DNA of 64,000 nt from Nitrospirota bacterium (lineage in GTDB: Bacteria; Nitrospirota; Thermodesulfovibrionia; Thermodesulfovibrionales; Dissulfurispiraceae): positions 1-64,000 of the forward strand of contig JAFGXL010000030.1 of NCBI GenBank assembly GCA_016936655.1, read 5' to 3'. The notes below the pieces were generated by a model. The model saw nothing but the letters and a program-made list of their open reading frames with translations. It made no database searches and was not told the DNA's origin. The translations under genes and the position numbers were made by a program. Shown here piece after piece: positions 8,015 to 17,095 of the stretch. Every line of letters starts with the position of its first letter. The stretch's first letter is position 1.

Positions 8015-10030
8015 ATGGCTGTTAATCTTGAACTCATAGATATCCAATCGCTTTCAACAGTCCTGGAAGCCGTAACCAATATGTCGGACATATCGTTTGC
8101 TGTCTACGACAACAGCGGACTATTGATAATGCCCGCCAAACAGGAAGACAGGCTCTCATCACAGATTAAATCATCCTCTCTAGGAAGAAAAGAATTTGAC
8201 AAATTCATCCAGGCAGGTGTTGAAAGGGCATTAATAAGAAAAGAGTTTTCCGTTATCAAGGGCTTCACAAACCAGAACCAGCTGTTCATACCAGTAAGCG
8301 TAAACGGATCAAGACTCGTATTTGTGAGCACCCCCTTCTACTACATGCAGCAGGATTTTGATGAGTTTGTCATAACAAAAGGCCAGCTTATGGGTCTACA
8401 TGCAGACCAGGCATCATTATGGGGCAAGATGCTCAAGTTCAAGGATCCTGCTGAAATAGAGAAGCTGGCTCTCAGCCTGAAACCACTCTTTGAAACCCTG
8501 CTCTGGTGCAGCTACGAGAAGAATTTAAACAGCAGAAGATACCAATGGGCAAGAACACTCATAGATGTGCTTTACAGCGTCCAGCTGCCTGCTCACAAAG
8601 AAGAGGTCTACAACCTGATCGTTGACGCAATTCTCTTTTTGTTCAATGTTAACACTGTATCCATATTCACAAAAGATCAGTCCGTATACTCAGCCCATAT
8701 GACATCAGGAAGAATGAGGGACGACGTGAGCAGCACACGCCTTGATGAAAACAATAATTTGGTATCTAGGTGCTTCGAAGGATTTTCACCTGTATCAACA
8801 AACGACATGGTCGAACTATCTAGAATGCGTCTGCCAGAATCTGTAAATTCGATACATCTGTTCCCGCTGTCATTCAATAATATACAGTACGGTCTTATGG
8901 CTATATACAATTCCGTAATAAGCAGAGAAGAGACATACAGCATACTGGAGTTCTGCAAACTTGCCAGTCTTGTGCTAAACAACCTATCCCTTCAGAATGC
9001 CTACGACAAGTGCATAGATGATATGTCGCTGTTGCGCACAGCTGTCACAAGGCTGATACCGCATATACATAATATTGATACTCTTCACGACACAATAGTT
9101 GATACAGCAACAGATCTGATGAAAGCAGAAAAAGGATCTCTGCTTATGCCGGATGAAGGCGCACTATTCATCAAAGCTGTAAAAGGCATTAACAAATGGC
9201 TGACAAAAGACATAAAAGTAAGGTTCGGCGAAGGAGTGGCAGGTAAGGTATTTCAGGATGGCAAGCCACTGCTCTCAAAAAATATAAATGCGCTAGATCT
9301 ACCATGCGTTACCCCTAAAAATCATTATAAAACAGACTCTTTTGTGAGCGTGCCTCTTCAATTCGCATCAGAAACAATGGGCGTTCTTAATATAGCTGAC
9401 AAAATAAGCGGCGAGGCATTCAATGAGCGTGATCTGCATCTTTTAAAATACTTCGCATCATACGCATCTATATCGCTAAAGGTTTTCAGCTACTACAGCT
9501 TGGCCGAAGAGATGAAAGAGCTGTCAATAACAGATCATCTCACAGGCCTCTTTAACCGCAGATATCTGCAGGAGCGCTTCACAGAAGAGATCCACCGCTC
9601 TGAGCGGTATGACCTTAACTTCTCTATCGCAATGTTCGACATCGATGATTTCAAGCTCTTTAACGACTCTGAAGGACACATAGCCGGCGACAGCGTTCTG
9701 AGGGATATATCCAGACTCACAAGAGACTGCCTCAGGACCAATGATGTCATGGCAAGGTTTGGCGGCGAGGAGTTTGCGATAATAATGCCTCAGACAACAA
9801 AAGAAGAGGCATTTATGGTAGCAGAAAGGATCAGGATCAAAATACGGGAAGCTTTCCTCTACAAATGGAAAAAGTTCCCTAAAAACACCCTCACAATAAG
9901 CATGGGAATATCCTGCTTCCCGCAGGACGGCAAGACAGCTGAAGACCTTATCAAGAGCGCCGATGAAGCGCTTTATGAAGCAAAGTCATTCGGAAAGAAC
10001 AAGACCGTCCTCTTTTCCTCAAACAGATAA
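8015..10030 (+). CDS. GAF-GGDEF diguanylate cyclase with N-terminal sensory region
   Basis: 671 aa, apparently cytoplasmic. Residues 1-130 resemble a PocR-like ligand-binding fold (tentative). A linker follows, then a GAF domain around 340-490 and a GGDEF domain from about 505. The active site is GGEEF (583-587), with RTND exactly five residues before it, so the product-inhibition I-site is present. It should make cyclic di-GMP. The start has a clear GGGAG SD. The gene is followed directly by the sensor kinase pair that faces the nap cluster. The ligand is unknown. Confidence 0.88.
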   Translation: MAVNLELIDIQSLSTVLEAVTNMSDISFAVYDNSGLLIMPAKQEDRLSSQIKSSSLGRKEFDKFIQAGVERALIRKEFSVIKGFTNQNQLFIPVSVNGSRLVFVSTPFYYMQQDFDEFVITKGQLMGLHADQASLWGKMLKFKDPAEIEKLALSLKPLFETLLWCSYEKNLNSRRYQWARTLIDVLYSVQLPAHKEEVYNLIVDAILFLFNVNTVSIFTKDQSVYSAHMTSGRMRDDVSSTRLDENNNLVSRCFEGFSPVSTNDMVELSRMRLPESVNSIHLFPLSFNNIQYGLMAIYNSVISREETYSILEFCKLASLVLNNLSLQNAYDKCIDDMSLLRTAVTRLIPHIHNIDTLHDTIVDTATDLMKAEKGSLLMPDEGALFIKAVKGINKWLTKDIKVRFGEGVAGKVFQDGKPLLSKNINALDLPCVTPKNHYKTDSFVSVPLQFASETMGVLNIADKISGEAFNERDLHLLKYFASYASISLKVFSYYSLAEEMKELSITDHLTGLFNRRYLQERFTEEIHRSERYDLNFSIAMFDIDDFKLFNDSEGHIAGDSVLRDISRLTRDCLRTNDVMARFGGEEFAIIMPQTTKEEAFMVAERIRIKIREAFLYKWKKFPKNTLTISMGISCFPQDGKTAEDLIKSADEALYEAKSFGKNKTVLFSSNR

Positions 10031-10105
10031 ACTCAAGGCTCCCCTGACGCGCCCTTTTCGTTTCACTTTGCTTAATTCGTTTGGCTATAATTAATAATTG
10101 CAACT

Positions 10106-11824
10106 ATGAAGAACAGACCTGAAAACAGGGACAACATGTCCATACCGCTAAACCTTAAGCTCATTTTCGGATGCTGCATAACTCTGCTAGCAGCCCTCGG
10201 CATATCATTCTATGTAATAGAAACCAAACAGGAACGCCTTATCATGACACAGGTAGAGAATGAGGCGCGTGTAATCTTTCAGCAGATAGTAATTACACGC
10301 AAATGGATAGCAGATCACGGCGGCATTTATATAGAAAAGATGCCATGGAAAAAACCGAGTCCATATATAAAACACTCTGTAATAACAGACAAAACAGGAA
10401 CAAAATATCTTAAAGAGACTCCGGCTATGGTCACAAAAGAGCTCTCAACCTATTCTAAAGATCAGGGACTCTACTGGTTTCATATAACAAGCCTTAAACT
10501 GACAAATCCCGCTAACGCACCTGATGGATTTGAGCGCAAAGCTCTGATGCAGTTTGAATCGAGCAATACAAAAGAGATATTCAACATACAAGACATCGGC
10601 GACAAAAAATACCTGAGATTCATTTCCCCATTGTATATAGAGCAGCCATGCCTCTCTTGCCACTCTCACCAAGGCTATAAGATAGGCGATGTCAGAGGAG
10701 CAATCAGCATAACAATACCAATAGACAAGACTCTGGCGGAAATAACAGAGAACAAGAAAAACATGTTTGTAGCCGGCACAGTAACCATAGGCTCTTTAAT
10801 GTTCGCTCTTTTTCTCATGATGAAGAAGCTGGTGCTCACTCCTGTAAGAAAGCTCAAATCATATATAAAGGCTTTTTCAGAAGGCAGATACAGCAGAGAC
10901 AAGATACTCAAAACAGGAGACGAATTTGAGGACTTATCAAGATCTTTCTCAGACATGGCTGGCAAGCTCTCAGACTATCATGACAGCCTGAACGACAAAA
11001 TCATGGCAGCAACAACAGACATTGAACTCACAAACAAAAAACTCACAGAAGCCAATGCCATGCTGAACGAACTAAATATAAGAAAATCAGACTTCATAGC
11101 AAGGGCATCCCATGAGCTCAGGACTCCGCTAACATCCATCAAGGGAGCTATGGATTTTGTCTCTGCAAGACTCTCATTCCTTCCGGAAAAATACAATATA
11201 GACAAAAACTCTATCGCTGATATACAGACATTTCTAGAAATCATAAACAAAAACTCTGAGCGCCTGATACGCATGGTGAACGACATGCTTGATCTGGAGC
11301 GCATAGAGGCCGGATCATCTGAGCTCTTCTTCAGCTCTGCAAATATCAGCTCTCTTTTATCAGAAACTCTCACATATTTACAGATAGAAGCAGCGCAAAA
11401 AGGCGTCATATTTGAACTCGATACCCCTGCAGAGATAACAGCCGACATGGACGAAGACAGGATAAGACAGGTCTTGATCAACCTTTTGTCAAACGCTCTA
11501 AAAATAAGCCCTCAAGACTCTGCCATAAAAATCTCTGCATCTTCCTCTGGAGGAGCAGCAACCGTATACGTAGCTGATCAAGGACCGGGTGTGGCTCATC
11601 AGTACCACGAGAAAATATTCGAGAAATTTTTTAAATTGGGGCCAAAGAAAGACGGCACTGGTCTCGGTCTTGCCGTATGCAAGAGCATAGTAGAGGCTCA
11701 TGGTGGTATTATATGGGTACAGGATAACAAGCCAGAGGGCGCGGTATTCTGCTTCAGCATTCCAGCCTCACAAAAAAACAAAATCGATATAAAGGAGATA
11801 TGCAGTATTGACAGAGCAAGCTAG
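10106..11824 (+). CDS. Sensor histidine kinase with periplasmic heme-c (DUF3365/Tll0287-like) domain
   Basis: 572 aa. One TM helix at 17-37, then a periplasmic domain ending in QPCLSCHSHQG, a c-type heme motif (C182, C185, H186), then a second TM (about 222-240). HAMP covers about 240-295. The kinase core follows with the phospho-acceptor in ASHELRTP (H336), the N-box NLLSNALKIS, DQGPGVA and GTGLGLAV. Known heme-c sensors of this design respond to redox state or gases such as NO. The next gene is its likely response regulator. The position converging on the nitrate/nitrite reductase cluster suggests it controls that cluster (inference). A TATAAT at 10086-10091 leaves a very short leader. Confidence 0.88.
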   Translation: MKNRPENRDNMSIPLNLKLIFGCCITLLAALGISFYVIETKQERLIMTQVENEARVIFQQIVITRKWIADHGGIYIEKMPWKKPSPYIKHSVITDKTGTKYLKETPAMVTKELSTYSKDQGLYWFHITSLKLTNPANAPDGFERKALMQFESSNTKEIFNIQDIGDKKYLRFISPLYIEQPCLSCHSHQGYKIGDVRGAISITIPIDKTLAEITENKKNMFVAGTVTIGSLMFALFLMMKKLVLTPVRKLKSYIKAFSEGRYSRDKILKTGDEFEDLSRSFSDMAGKLSDYHDSLNDKIMAATTDIELTNKKLTEANAMLNELNIRKSDFIARASHELRTPLTSIKGAMDFVSARLSFLPEKYNIDKNSIADIQTFLEIINKNSERLIRMVNDMLDLERIEAGSSELFFSSANISSLLSETLTYLQIEAAQKGVIFELDTPAEITADMDEDRIRQVLINLLSNALKISPQDSAIKISASSSGGAATVYVADQGPGVAHQYHEKIFEKFFKLGPKKDGTGLGLAVCKSIVEAHGGIIWVQDNKPEGAVFCFSIPASQKNKIDIKEICSIDRAS

Positions 11825-11855
11825 ATCTTAGCACTGACAACACTGCTGATAGGTC

Positions 11856-12539
11856 ATGACAACAACAATACTAGTGATTGACGACGACCCTGACATACTA
11901 AAGGTCTTAAAGGCAAACCTTGAGCTCCACCAATTCAATACACTAACAGCATCAAGCTGGGCAGAGGGCTCAAAACAAATTGCAGATTCCTCACCTGACC
12001 TGCTTATACTGGATCTTATGCTTCCGGACAAGGACGGCATAGAGATATGCAAGTCAGTCAGGTCACAGCACCCCGGCATGCCGATAATAATGCTTACAGC
12101 CAAGGATAAAATCTCAGACAAGGTGACAGGACTCGAGAGCGGAGCGGATGACTATGTGGTAAAACCATTTGAAACCCTCGAACTTATAGCCAGAATAAAA
12201 GCATGCCTCAGGCGCATTGGACCTGAGATGAAAGAGAGCCATCTTACAATAGGCAGTCTGCACATAGACTACAAGAGAAGAATCGTAAAGATTGAGGATA
12301 AAGAGGTGCTGCTCACACCAAAGGAGTATGATCTGTTATGCCTGCTCTCATCAAAGCGCGGATTAGTTATAAGCAGAGAAGAGATCAAGACAGAGCTCTG
12401 GAGGGAGTCCAATATTTATACATGGAGCAGAGTGATAGATGTGCATATTCAGCACCTGCGCCAGAAGATCGAAAAAAACCCCTCAGACCCGGAATATATC
12501 CTGACAGTCTCAGGGGTTGGTTATCGCTTTAAACAATAA
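11856..12539 (+). CDS. OmpR/PhoB-family response regulator
   Basis: 227 aa. The receiver domain has the acidic pair DDD at 9-11, phospho-acceptor D53 in ILDLMLPDKDG, T81 and K103 (VVKPF). The winged-helix DNA-binding domain spans about 125-226 (LTPKEYDLLCLL, VIDVHIQHLRQKIE, VSGVGYRF). It starts 31 nt after the heme sensor kinase stop and is its presumed partner. It ends 13 bp from napD, tail to tail. Confidence 0.93.
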   Translation: MTTTILVIDDDPDILKVLKANLELHQFNTLTASSWAEGSKQIADSSPDLLILDLMLPDKDGIEICKSVRSQHPGMPIIMLTAKDKISDKVTGLESGADDYVVKPFETLELIARIKACLRRIGPEMKESHLTIGSLHIDYKRRIVKIEDKEVLLTPKEYDLLCLLSSKRGLVISREEIKTELWRESNIYTWSRVIDVHIQHLRQKIEKNPSDPEYILTVSGVGYRFKQ

Positions 12540-12552
12540 CTGTTTTTAGAAA

Positions 12553-12825
12553 TTAGTGAGTAAGCTCAGAACCATCTTCTTGTACTGAGCTCGCATCAGC
12601 TCCATCTAGACTGTAATAGGCCAAATATACATTTCTTACGCCATCTATATACTTAAGCTGTTCAAAAACTGCCTTTGCATCGCCAAGCGTATCCCTTTCG
12701 ATAAGAAAAACCACCTTATCGTTTTCAACAGTATCAACCTCAACCTGCCTTGATGCAAGTTCATCCGTAACCGGCTTAACATCATCTGTTGTATTAACCT
12801 CCATATAACCGCTGGCAATTACCAT
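12553..12825 (-). CDS. napD: NapD-like chaperone for periplasmic nitrate reductase
   Basis: 90 aa. The sequence starts VIASGYMEVN and has the compact beta-alpha-beta pattern of NapD (VVFLIERDTLGDAKAVFEQL, DGVRNVYLAYYSLDG). NapD binds the twin-arginine signal of NapA and delays export until the Mo cofactor is inserted; NapA here does carry such a signal. It is the last gene of the napG-napH-napD unit, 18 nt after napH. Small size makes the family call less certain than for its neighbours, but context agrees. Confidence 0.8.
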   Translation of the reverse strand: MVIASGYMEVNTTDDVKPVTDELASRQVEVDTVENDKVVFLIERDTLGDAKAVFEQLKYIDGVRNVYLAYYSLDGADASSVQEDGSELTH

Positions 12826-12843
12826 AAGCCCCCTCTAGAAATT

Positions 12844-13758
12844 TTATTTTAAAGATAGGTTCATTTTAATTATTTTGCTCTTTGTATTGCAAGCCTCTAT
12901 GCATCTGCCGCAGAAAATACAGTTGCTATCACGAATTATTTTATCGCCATTTTTAACATAATCGCTAACCTTAACACCCATATAGCATGCCCTGTCACAT
13001 GCTTTGCAGCCCTTGCAAAGATCATTATCCGTAATCATTAGCTTAAGTCTGCTTACCTTGTTAAAAAGACCGTAAACCCTGCCTACCGGACAGATCAATC
13101 TGCACCACATGCGAGGGAATATAAGCTCAAGAATAATCAGGAAGCCAATGACTGCAAAGGAGAATATTATCACATCCACAGCAACAGGCAGATCCATAAA
13201 AAAGAAATAAGCTCCTGTCAGTGACCTAAAGAAATTTGTGAGGTGTGAAAAATAGTTTGTAAAAACCGGTATGCCAACAGCAAAAGAAACTGCTAAAAAA
13301 ACTAAAGGTATTATATAACCATAATTTGGAGATATTTTAAAATCAAATATCTTGCACTTTCTTATCCTGTCAGCCACATGGAAAATATAGTCCATAGGGC
13401 ATACCCATCCGCAGAATGACCTGCCAAAAATAAGATATACAACAAGTATCGGAAGCGCCGATAAAAGGGCAATCAGTCCAAAATCTTTTGATGCGAATAT
13501 ACTCTCAAGATAAGCAAAGACATCCAGCAGATTAACGAACCATATTGCTAAAGATCCCGTAAGGCTGCCTACAGCAATCTTAACCCTAAGAAACTGAAGA
13601 AGGAAAAAAACAACAACAGCAATCAGTACAAATCTTCTTAGAGTTGATAATTTATGACCTTTAAGCCAGTTTAGCAGCCCTTTTTTATTATTCTTCGATA
13701 AATTAGAGCATGTTGGCTCTTCATCCGGCGTATTGTTTACATTAGTCTCTGTACTCAC
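12844..13758 (-). CDS. napH: NapH-type membrane ferredoxin (quinol dehydrogenase subunit)
   Basis: 304 aa, GTG start, overlapping the napG 3' end by 17 nt. Four to five TM helices carry the cytoplasmic motifs CGWVCPMDYIFH and RLICPVGR typical of NapH. A C-terminal 2[4Fe-4S] ferredoxin domain follows (CKGCKACDRACYMGV, CIFCGRCIEACNTKSK). NapH with NapG oxidises menaquinol and passes electrons to the periplasm. No NapC is encoded nearby, so NapGH is the likely quinol link for this nitrate reductase. Confidence 0.92.
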   Translation of the reverse strand: MSTETNVNNTPDEEPTCSNLSKNNKKGLLNWLKGHKLSTLRRFVLIAVVVFFLLQFLRVKIAVGSLTGSLAIWFVNLLDVFAYLESIFASKDFGLIALLSALPILVVYLIFGRSFCGWVCPMDYIFHVADRIRKCKIFDFKISPNYGYIIPLVFLAVSFAVGIPVFTNYFSHLTNFFRSLTGAYFFFMDLPVAVDVIIFSFAVIGFLIILELIFPRMWCRLICPVGRVYGLFNKVSRLKLMITDNDLCKGCKACDRACYMGVKVSDYVKNGDKIIRDSNCIFCGRCIEACNTKSKIIKMNLSLK

Positions 13759-14512
13759 GCTCTATTATCCTCCCTCTTGACATTATTAACGGTAGATTAA
13801 CTCCATAGACAAGATTGTACCTCTCCTCATTTGTCATATTCATTGTCTTCTTAAAATCAGCTAGGTAGTTATCTTTAACTTTTTTGTATTCATCGCGCGT
13901 TATAATTTTTATCGCAGAACCTCCAAGAGGGCAAAACTTAGCACATAGACCGCAGCCGACACATTTATCATTTATCATTGGCTGATTGCCCCATTCGCCA
14001 TTGTAGAAATCAAATATTGTTGCTCCCATTGGACATGCCTTACTGCATGAGAGACAGACATCACCGTTCCATCCAAAGCATATAGACAGATCAATCAGAG
14101 CCATGCCCATCTTAACATCCTCTTTCTTTACAGGCTGTAGAGCGCCTGTAGGACAACTCTTTAGGCACTCCATACAAAGAGCGCATGGAAAGTCTCGTGT
14201 GTCTTTTACATACGGGAGTCCGAAATTTTTGAGATCACTTAACCCAGCAATTGAAAGGGTATCATACTTCATTGTATGGCAAACATTTACGCACACGCCG
14301 CAACTGATGCACTTAGCCCTAAACTCCTTCTCAGGAAGTGCTCCTGGAGGTCTTATAATACCTCCTATATTGATATTGGGAAGAGGTTCAAACCCTTCCT
14401 TGTTAGCTGCTGCATTGGCGTCATTATCAAAAACAGATATAGCGCCAGATAGCGCACTCGCAGCTCCTGCAGTTAGAGAAAGCTTAAGAAAATCCCGTCT
14501 GTCGAATTCCAT
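13742..14512 (-). CDS. napG: NapG-type periplasmic ferredoxin
   Basis: 256 aa with a twin-arginine signal (DRRDFLKLS, then a hydrophobic stretch to about residue 34). Four Cys clusters for four [4Fe-4S] centres are visible: CISCGVCVNVCH, CALCMECLKSCP, CLSCSKACP and CVGCGLCAKFCP. NapG accepts electrons from NapH on the periplasmic side. The SD (GGAAGG) and ATG at 14512 are clear. A 44-bp palindrome and a sigma70-like promoter lie upstream, so napGHD probably forms its own transcription unit. Confidence 0.93.
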   Translation of the reverse strand: MEFDRRDFLKLSLTAGAASALSGAISVFDNDANAAANKEGFEPLPNINIGGIIRPPGALPEKEFRAKCISCGVCVNVCHTMKYDTLSIAGLSDLKNFGLPYVKDTRDFPCALCMECLKSCPTGALQPVKKEDVKMGMALIDLSICFGWNGDVCLSCSKACPMGATIFDFYNGEWGNQPMINDKCVGCGLCAKFCPLGGSAIKIITRDEYKKVKDNYLADFKKTMNMTNEERYNLVYGVNLPLIMSRGRIIEREYRD

Positions 14513-14538
14513 TCCGCTACCTTCCTATTACTGTTCAT

Positions 14539-14601
14539 AGAGTTATGCTGAAATGTGCATATGCACATTTTAGCATAACTCTGTTTAACAAAATATGTCA
14601 A
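14539..14601 (-). promoter_or_regulatory. napGHD promoter with a 44-bp palindrome over the -10 and start site
   Basis: On the minus strand TTGACA (14601-14596), 18 nt, then TATGCT (14577-14572). A dyad of two 22-nt arms (14539-14560 and 14561-14582) overlaps the -10 and predicted start, with one mismatched pair (14550/14571). Its core is AAATGTGCATATGCACATTT, which resembles CRP/FNR-superfamily operators in shape, though TGTGC is not a standard half-site. It could also fold as an RNA hairpin at the end of the ppiC transcript; no U-run follows, so I favour an operator. Confidence 0.6.
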
Positions 14602-14612
14602 GCTTCAGCCGG

Positions 14613-15548
14613 TTATTTTGCCTGATTTTGCTCTCCAGCATGGCTATTTCCCTGCTGCTCGCTCTTTGGCTTGCCTTGGTTTGCAGCTTTGACAATCTTA
14701 TCTACCTCAGATTTGTTTATATCAATCTTATATTTCTTCTTTACATCTTCTATATATTTTTCGAACATGGCCTGCTGCTTATCCTGCTGCATAACGCGCC
14801 TTATATCCTCTTTAATAGTGTTAAGGTCCAGCGCGCTGCCCTGCTTCACATCTGTAATCTTAAGTATATGGAATCCTAACTGAGTATTTACAGGAGCACT
14901 CACCTCACCTTTTTTCATCTTCTGAACAACCTGATCAAGCCCAGCAGGCAGCCTGCCTGGCTCTAGTATTCCTAAATCTCCACCGTTTTTAGCGGTCTCT
15001 TTGTCCTCAGAAAGCTCTTTTGCTATCTTTGCGAAATCCTCACCTTTGTTAAGACGATCCTTTACTTTGTCAGCATCTGCCCGGGTCTTGACCTGTATGT
15101 GGCTAACCCTGAATGAAGCAGGCGAGCCAAACTGATCCTTATTCTCATTGTAATATGCCTGAACATCCCTGTCAGATATTTTCACATCTTTTTTTGCGAC
15201 CTCTTTTTCAAGTAACATCTGGATGGCAGTAACTTTCTTGATATACTCGATCTTGCTTATATAATCAGGATCACTCTGAACATTCTTGCTCTTTGCTTCA
15301 AAACCTAGAGCCTCTTTGTTGGCATAATCTTCAAGAAACTTTATATATGTCTGCGCATCCCTCATAAGTGTCTGCCTAAATTCTTCAGGCATTTTTTTTA
15401 ATTCCTTGTCAAGATCAGCTTTGCTTATTGTCACATCATTGATCTTTATCAGGTAGTCTCCACCTGAAGCAGTCTTGGGTTGATCAGCCCCTTTGCTGCA
15501 TGCAGCAACAAACAAACAACAGATTACAAGCGCCAAAAACTTTCTCAT
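14613..15548 (-). CDS. PpiC/SurA-type peptidyl-prolyl isomerase lipoprotein
   Basis: 311 aa. The N-terminus is a lipoprotein signal (CLFVAACSK, lipid-modified Cys about residue 17). A SurA/PrsA-like chaperone segment follows, then a parvulin domain at about 140-240 (RVSHIQVKTRADADKVKDRL, LGFHILKITD), then a Gln/Lys-rich tail. It should act as a foldase in the periplasm. It lies 44 nt after the cytochrome c maturation gene ccsB and before napGHD, so it probably helps fold exported heme or Mo proteins; that role is inference. Confidence 0.88.
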   Translation of the reverse strand: MRKFLALVICCLFVAACSKGADQPKTASGGDYLIKINDVTISKADLDKELKKMPEEFRQTLMRDAQTYIKFLEDYANKEALGFEAKSKNVQSDPDYISKIEYIKKVTAIQMLLEKEVAKKDVKISDRDVQAYYNENKDQFGSPASFRVSHIQVKTRADADKVKDRLNKGEDFAKIAKELSEDKETAKNGGDLGILEPGRLPAGLDQVVQKMKKGEVSAPVNTQLGFHILKITDVKQGSALDLNTIKEDIRRVMQQDKQQAMFEKYIEDVKKKYKIDINKSEVDKIVKAANQGKPKSEQQGNSHAGEQNQAK

Positions 15549-15592
15549 TGCTCCTCCTGTGCTATACTTCCGCCTCTAATGAAACGGCAATT

Positions 15593-16975
15593 TTATCTCA
15601 GCAATAAAGCTGCTATCTTATCTATCTTTCTTGTGTGAACTCCGGATCCCCTGTTGGATGAGCCGGCAATAAGCACCCTTGTCTTTGAGCCTACACTTTC
15701 GATTTTTATCCAGAGTCGCTGATGGCTCATAAAAAAACATGCGTACAGACCTGCGCACAAGGCGGCAAAACCAAAATATATTATTTCCATGCCCGGCATG
15801 CTGTTCACCTGAATCCCGGTATACTGGACACCCCAGAGATCCTGAAACTCTATCTTGAATCCTTCTCCAGATATGCCTGTTTCTGGCTTGCGCTTAAGTA
15901 TCCATACATATCCCTTGAGCGTTCCGGATTCCTTTATCTCGAGCTGCACAGCAGGGTTTGTCATGTTATTCTCCCTTATCGATACAGCTCCTGTTGTCTG
16001 GTCAATCACTATGGAAGGATTAAAGTCCACTATCTTTGCTGTTATATCCGTACCCTGTATTGCAAAGGAATCATTGAACTTAAGCCTCTTGATTTCTGAA
16101 CCTGAAGGACCTGACACATTTAACACAAAGAGCGCATTTTTCTGAGGATAGAATCCAAAGTTCGTCTGGTATATTTTCACGCCTTCAAATACATACGGGC
16201 TGTTCACAACCACCTCTGCCTTTTGCAACTCATTGCCGCCCCTGATGATAGTAAGCATGCTCTTATACTCCTTTGCAGAAAAAGAGTTGTCATAAAACCT
16301 TACATCAAAATCATCACACCTTATACTGAATGGAAGCCTCTTCTCTGTGCCGTTTTTAAGAAGTATCGTATCAGTAGTCTCGCCTTCAAGAATATTTATA
16401 TAGCCGTTGTATCCGTAAAGTCCATTAATCATTGCTCCGCCAAAAATGAGCACAATGCTAAGATGAGTCACATACACTCCAAGGCGGCTGAAGCGCCATT
16501 TCTCAGCGCATATTACTTTATTAGTATCGTTAGAAACTATCGGCTTTCTGAACCCTGTTTTTTTGAGAGACTCTACAACAAGCAGCTTAGTCTGCTGCTC
16601 ATCAGACTGAATGATCAGATCTCTGGCATCCAGACTCGAAAAAGCCTCATCAGATAAAGGAGTTATTGGTGACCTTGCAGCCCTGAAAGCACTAGGCAGC
16701 TTATCAATTGTGCATACAACTATATTTACGCAAAAAAGGAAAAGAAGAGATACAAACCACCATGAGCTATACATATCAGTAAGCCCTAGCTTCTCAACAA
16801 CAGGATAAAGACTCTTTGCTGTCTCCTCGCTGAATATCTTCTGGAGCGACCTTACGCCCTGCTCATCAGTGGCATTCTGGATAATTACAGTGCCTATAAT
16901 GGATACAATGGAAATAATGCTAAAAAGAACCACCGCAAGCCTTACAGATGAAAAAAATTTCCATATCCTGTTCAA
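15593..16975 (-). CDS. ccsB: CcsB/ResB-type cytochrome c biogenesis protein
   Basis: 460 aa, TTG start with AGGAAGG about 10 nt upstream. The N-terminus WKFFSSVRLAVVLFSIISIV, TM helices near 70-90 and 165-185, a large periplasmic domain and a last TM near 405-425 are the ResB/Ccs1 pattern. With CcsA it delivers heme across the membrane and ligates it to apocytochromes in system II. CcsA is not in this window. Its place between napA and napGHD fits the need to mature the octaheme and mono-heme proteins encoded upstream. A terminator at 17048-17079 separates it from napA. Confidence 0.9.
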   Translation of the reverse strand: MNRIWKFFSSVRLAVVLFSIISIVSIIGTVIIQNATDEQGVRSLQKIFSEETAKSLYPVVEKLGLTDMYSSWWFVSLLFLFCVNIVVCTIDKLPSAFRAARSPITPLSDEAFSSLDARDLIIQSDEQQTKLLVVESLKKTGFRKPIVSNDTNKVICAEKWRFSRLGVYVTHLSIVLIFGGAMINGLYGYNGYINILEGETTDTILLKNGTEKRLPFSIRCDDFDVRFYDNSFSAKEYKSMLTIIRGGNELQKAEVVVNSPYVFEGVKIYQTNFGFYPQKNALFVLNVSGPSGSEIKRLKFNDSFAIQGTDITAKIVDFNPSIVIDQTTGAVSIRENNMTNPAVQLEIKESGTLKGYVWILKRKPETGISGEGFKIEFQDLWGVQYTGIQVNSMPGMEIIYFGFAALCAGLYACFFMSHQRLWIKIESVGSKTRVLIAGSSNRGSGVHTRKIDKIAALLLR

Positions 16976-17047
16976 ATAAAAATACCTTCCTGTTTTGTCA
17001 TCTTAAAGACTCTGAACCAGACAGCCTGAAGTGGCATCTGCATATAA

Positions 17048-17079
17048 AATACGGGACACGAAAAACCGTGTCCCGTATT
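17048..17079 (-). terminator. Rho-independent terminator after napA
   Basis: A perfect 13-bp stem (AATACGGGACACG at 17048-17060 with its complement 17067-17079) and a 6-nt loop end in a short U-run on the minus strand, 17 nt beyond the napA stop. It closes the onr-Reeler-napA unit, so ccsB-ppiC needs its own promoter or read-through. Confidence 0.85.
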
Positions 17080-17095
17080 ATGACATACATCAAAC

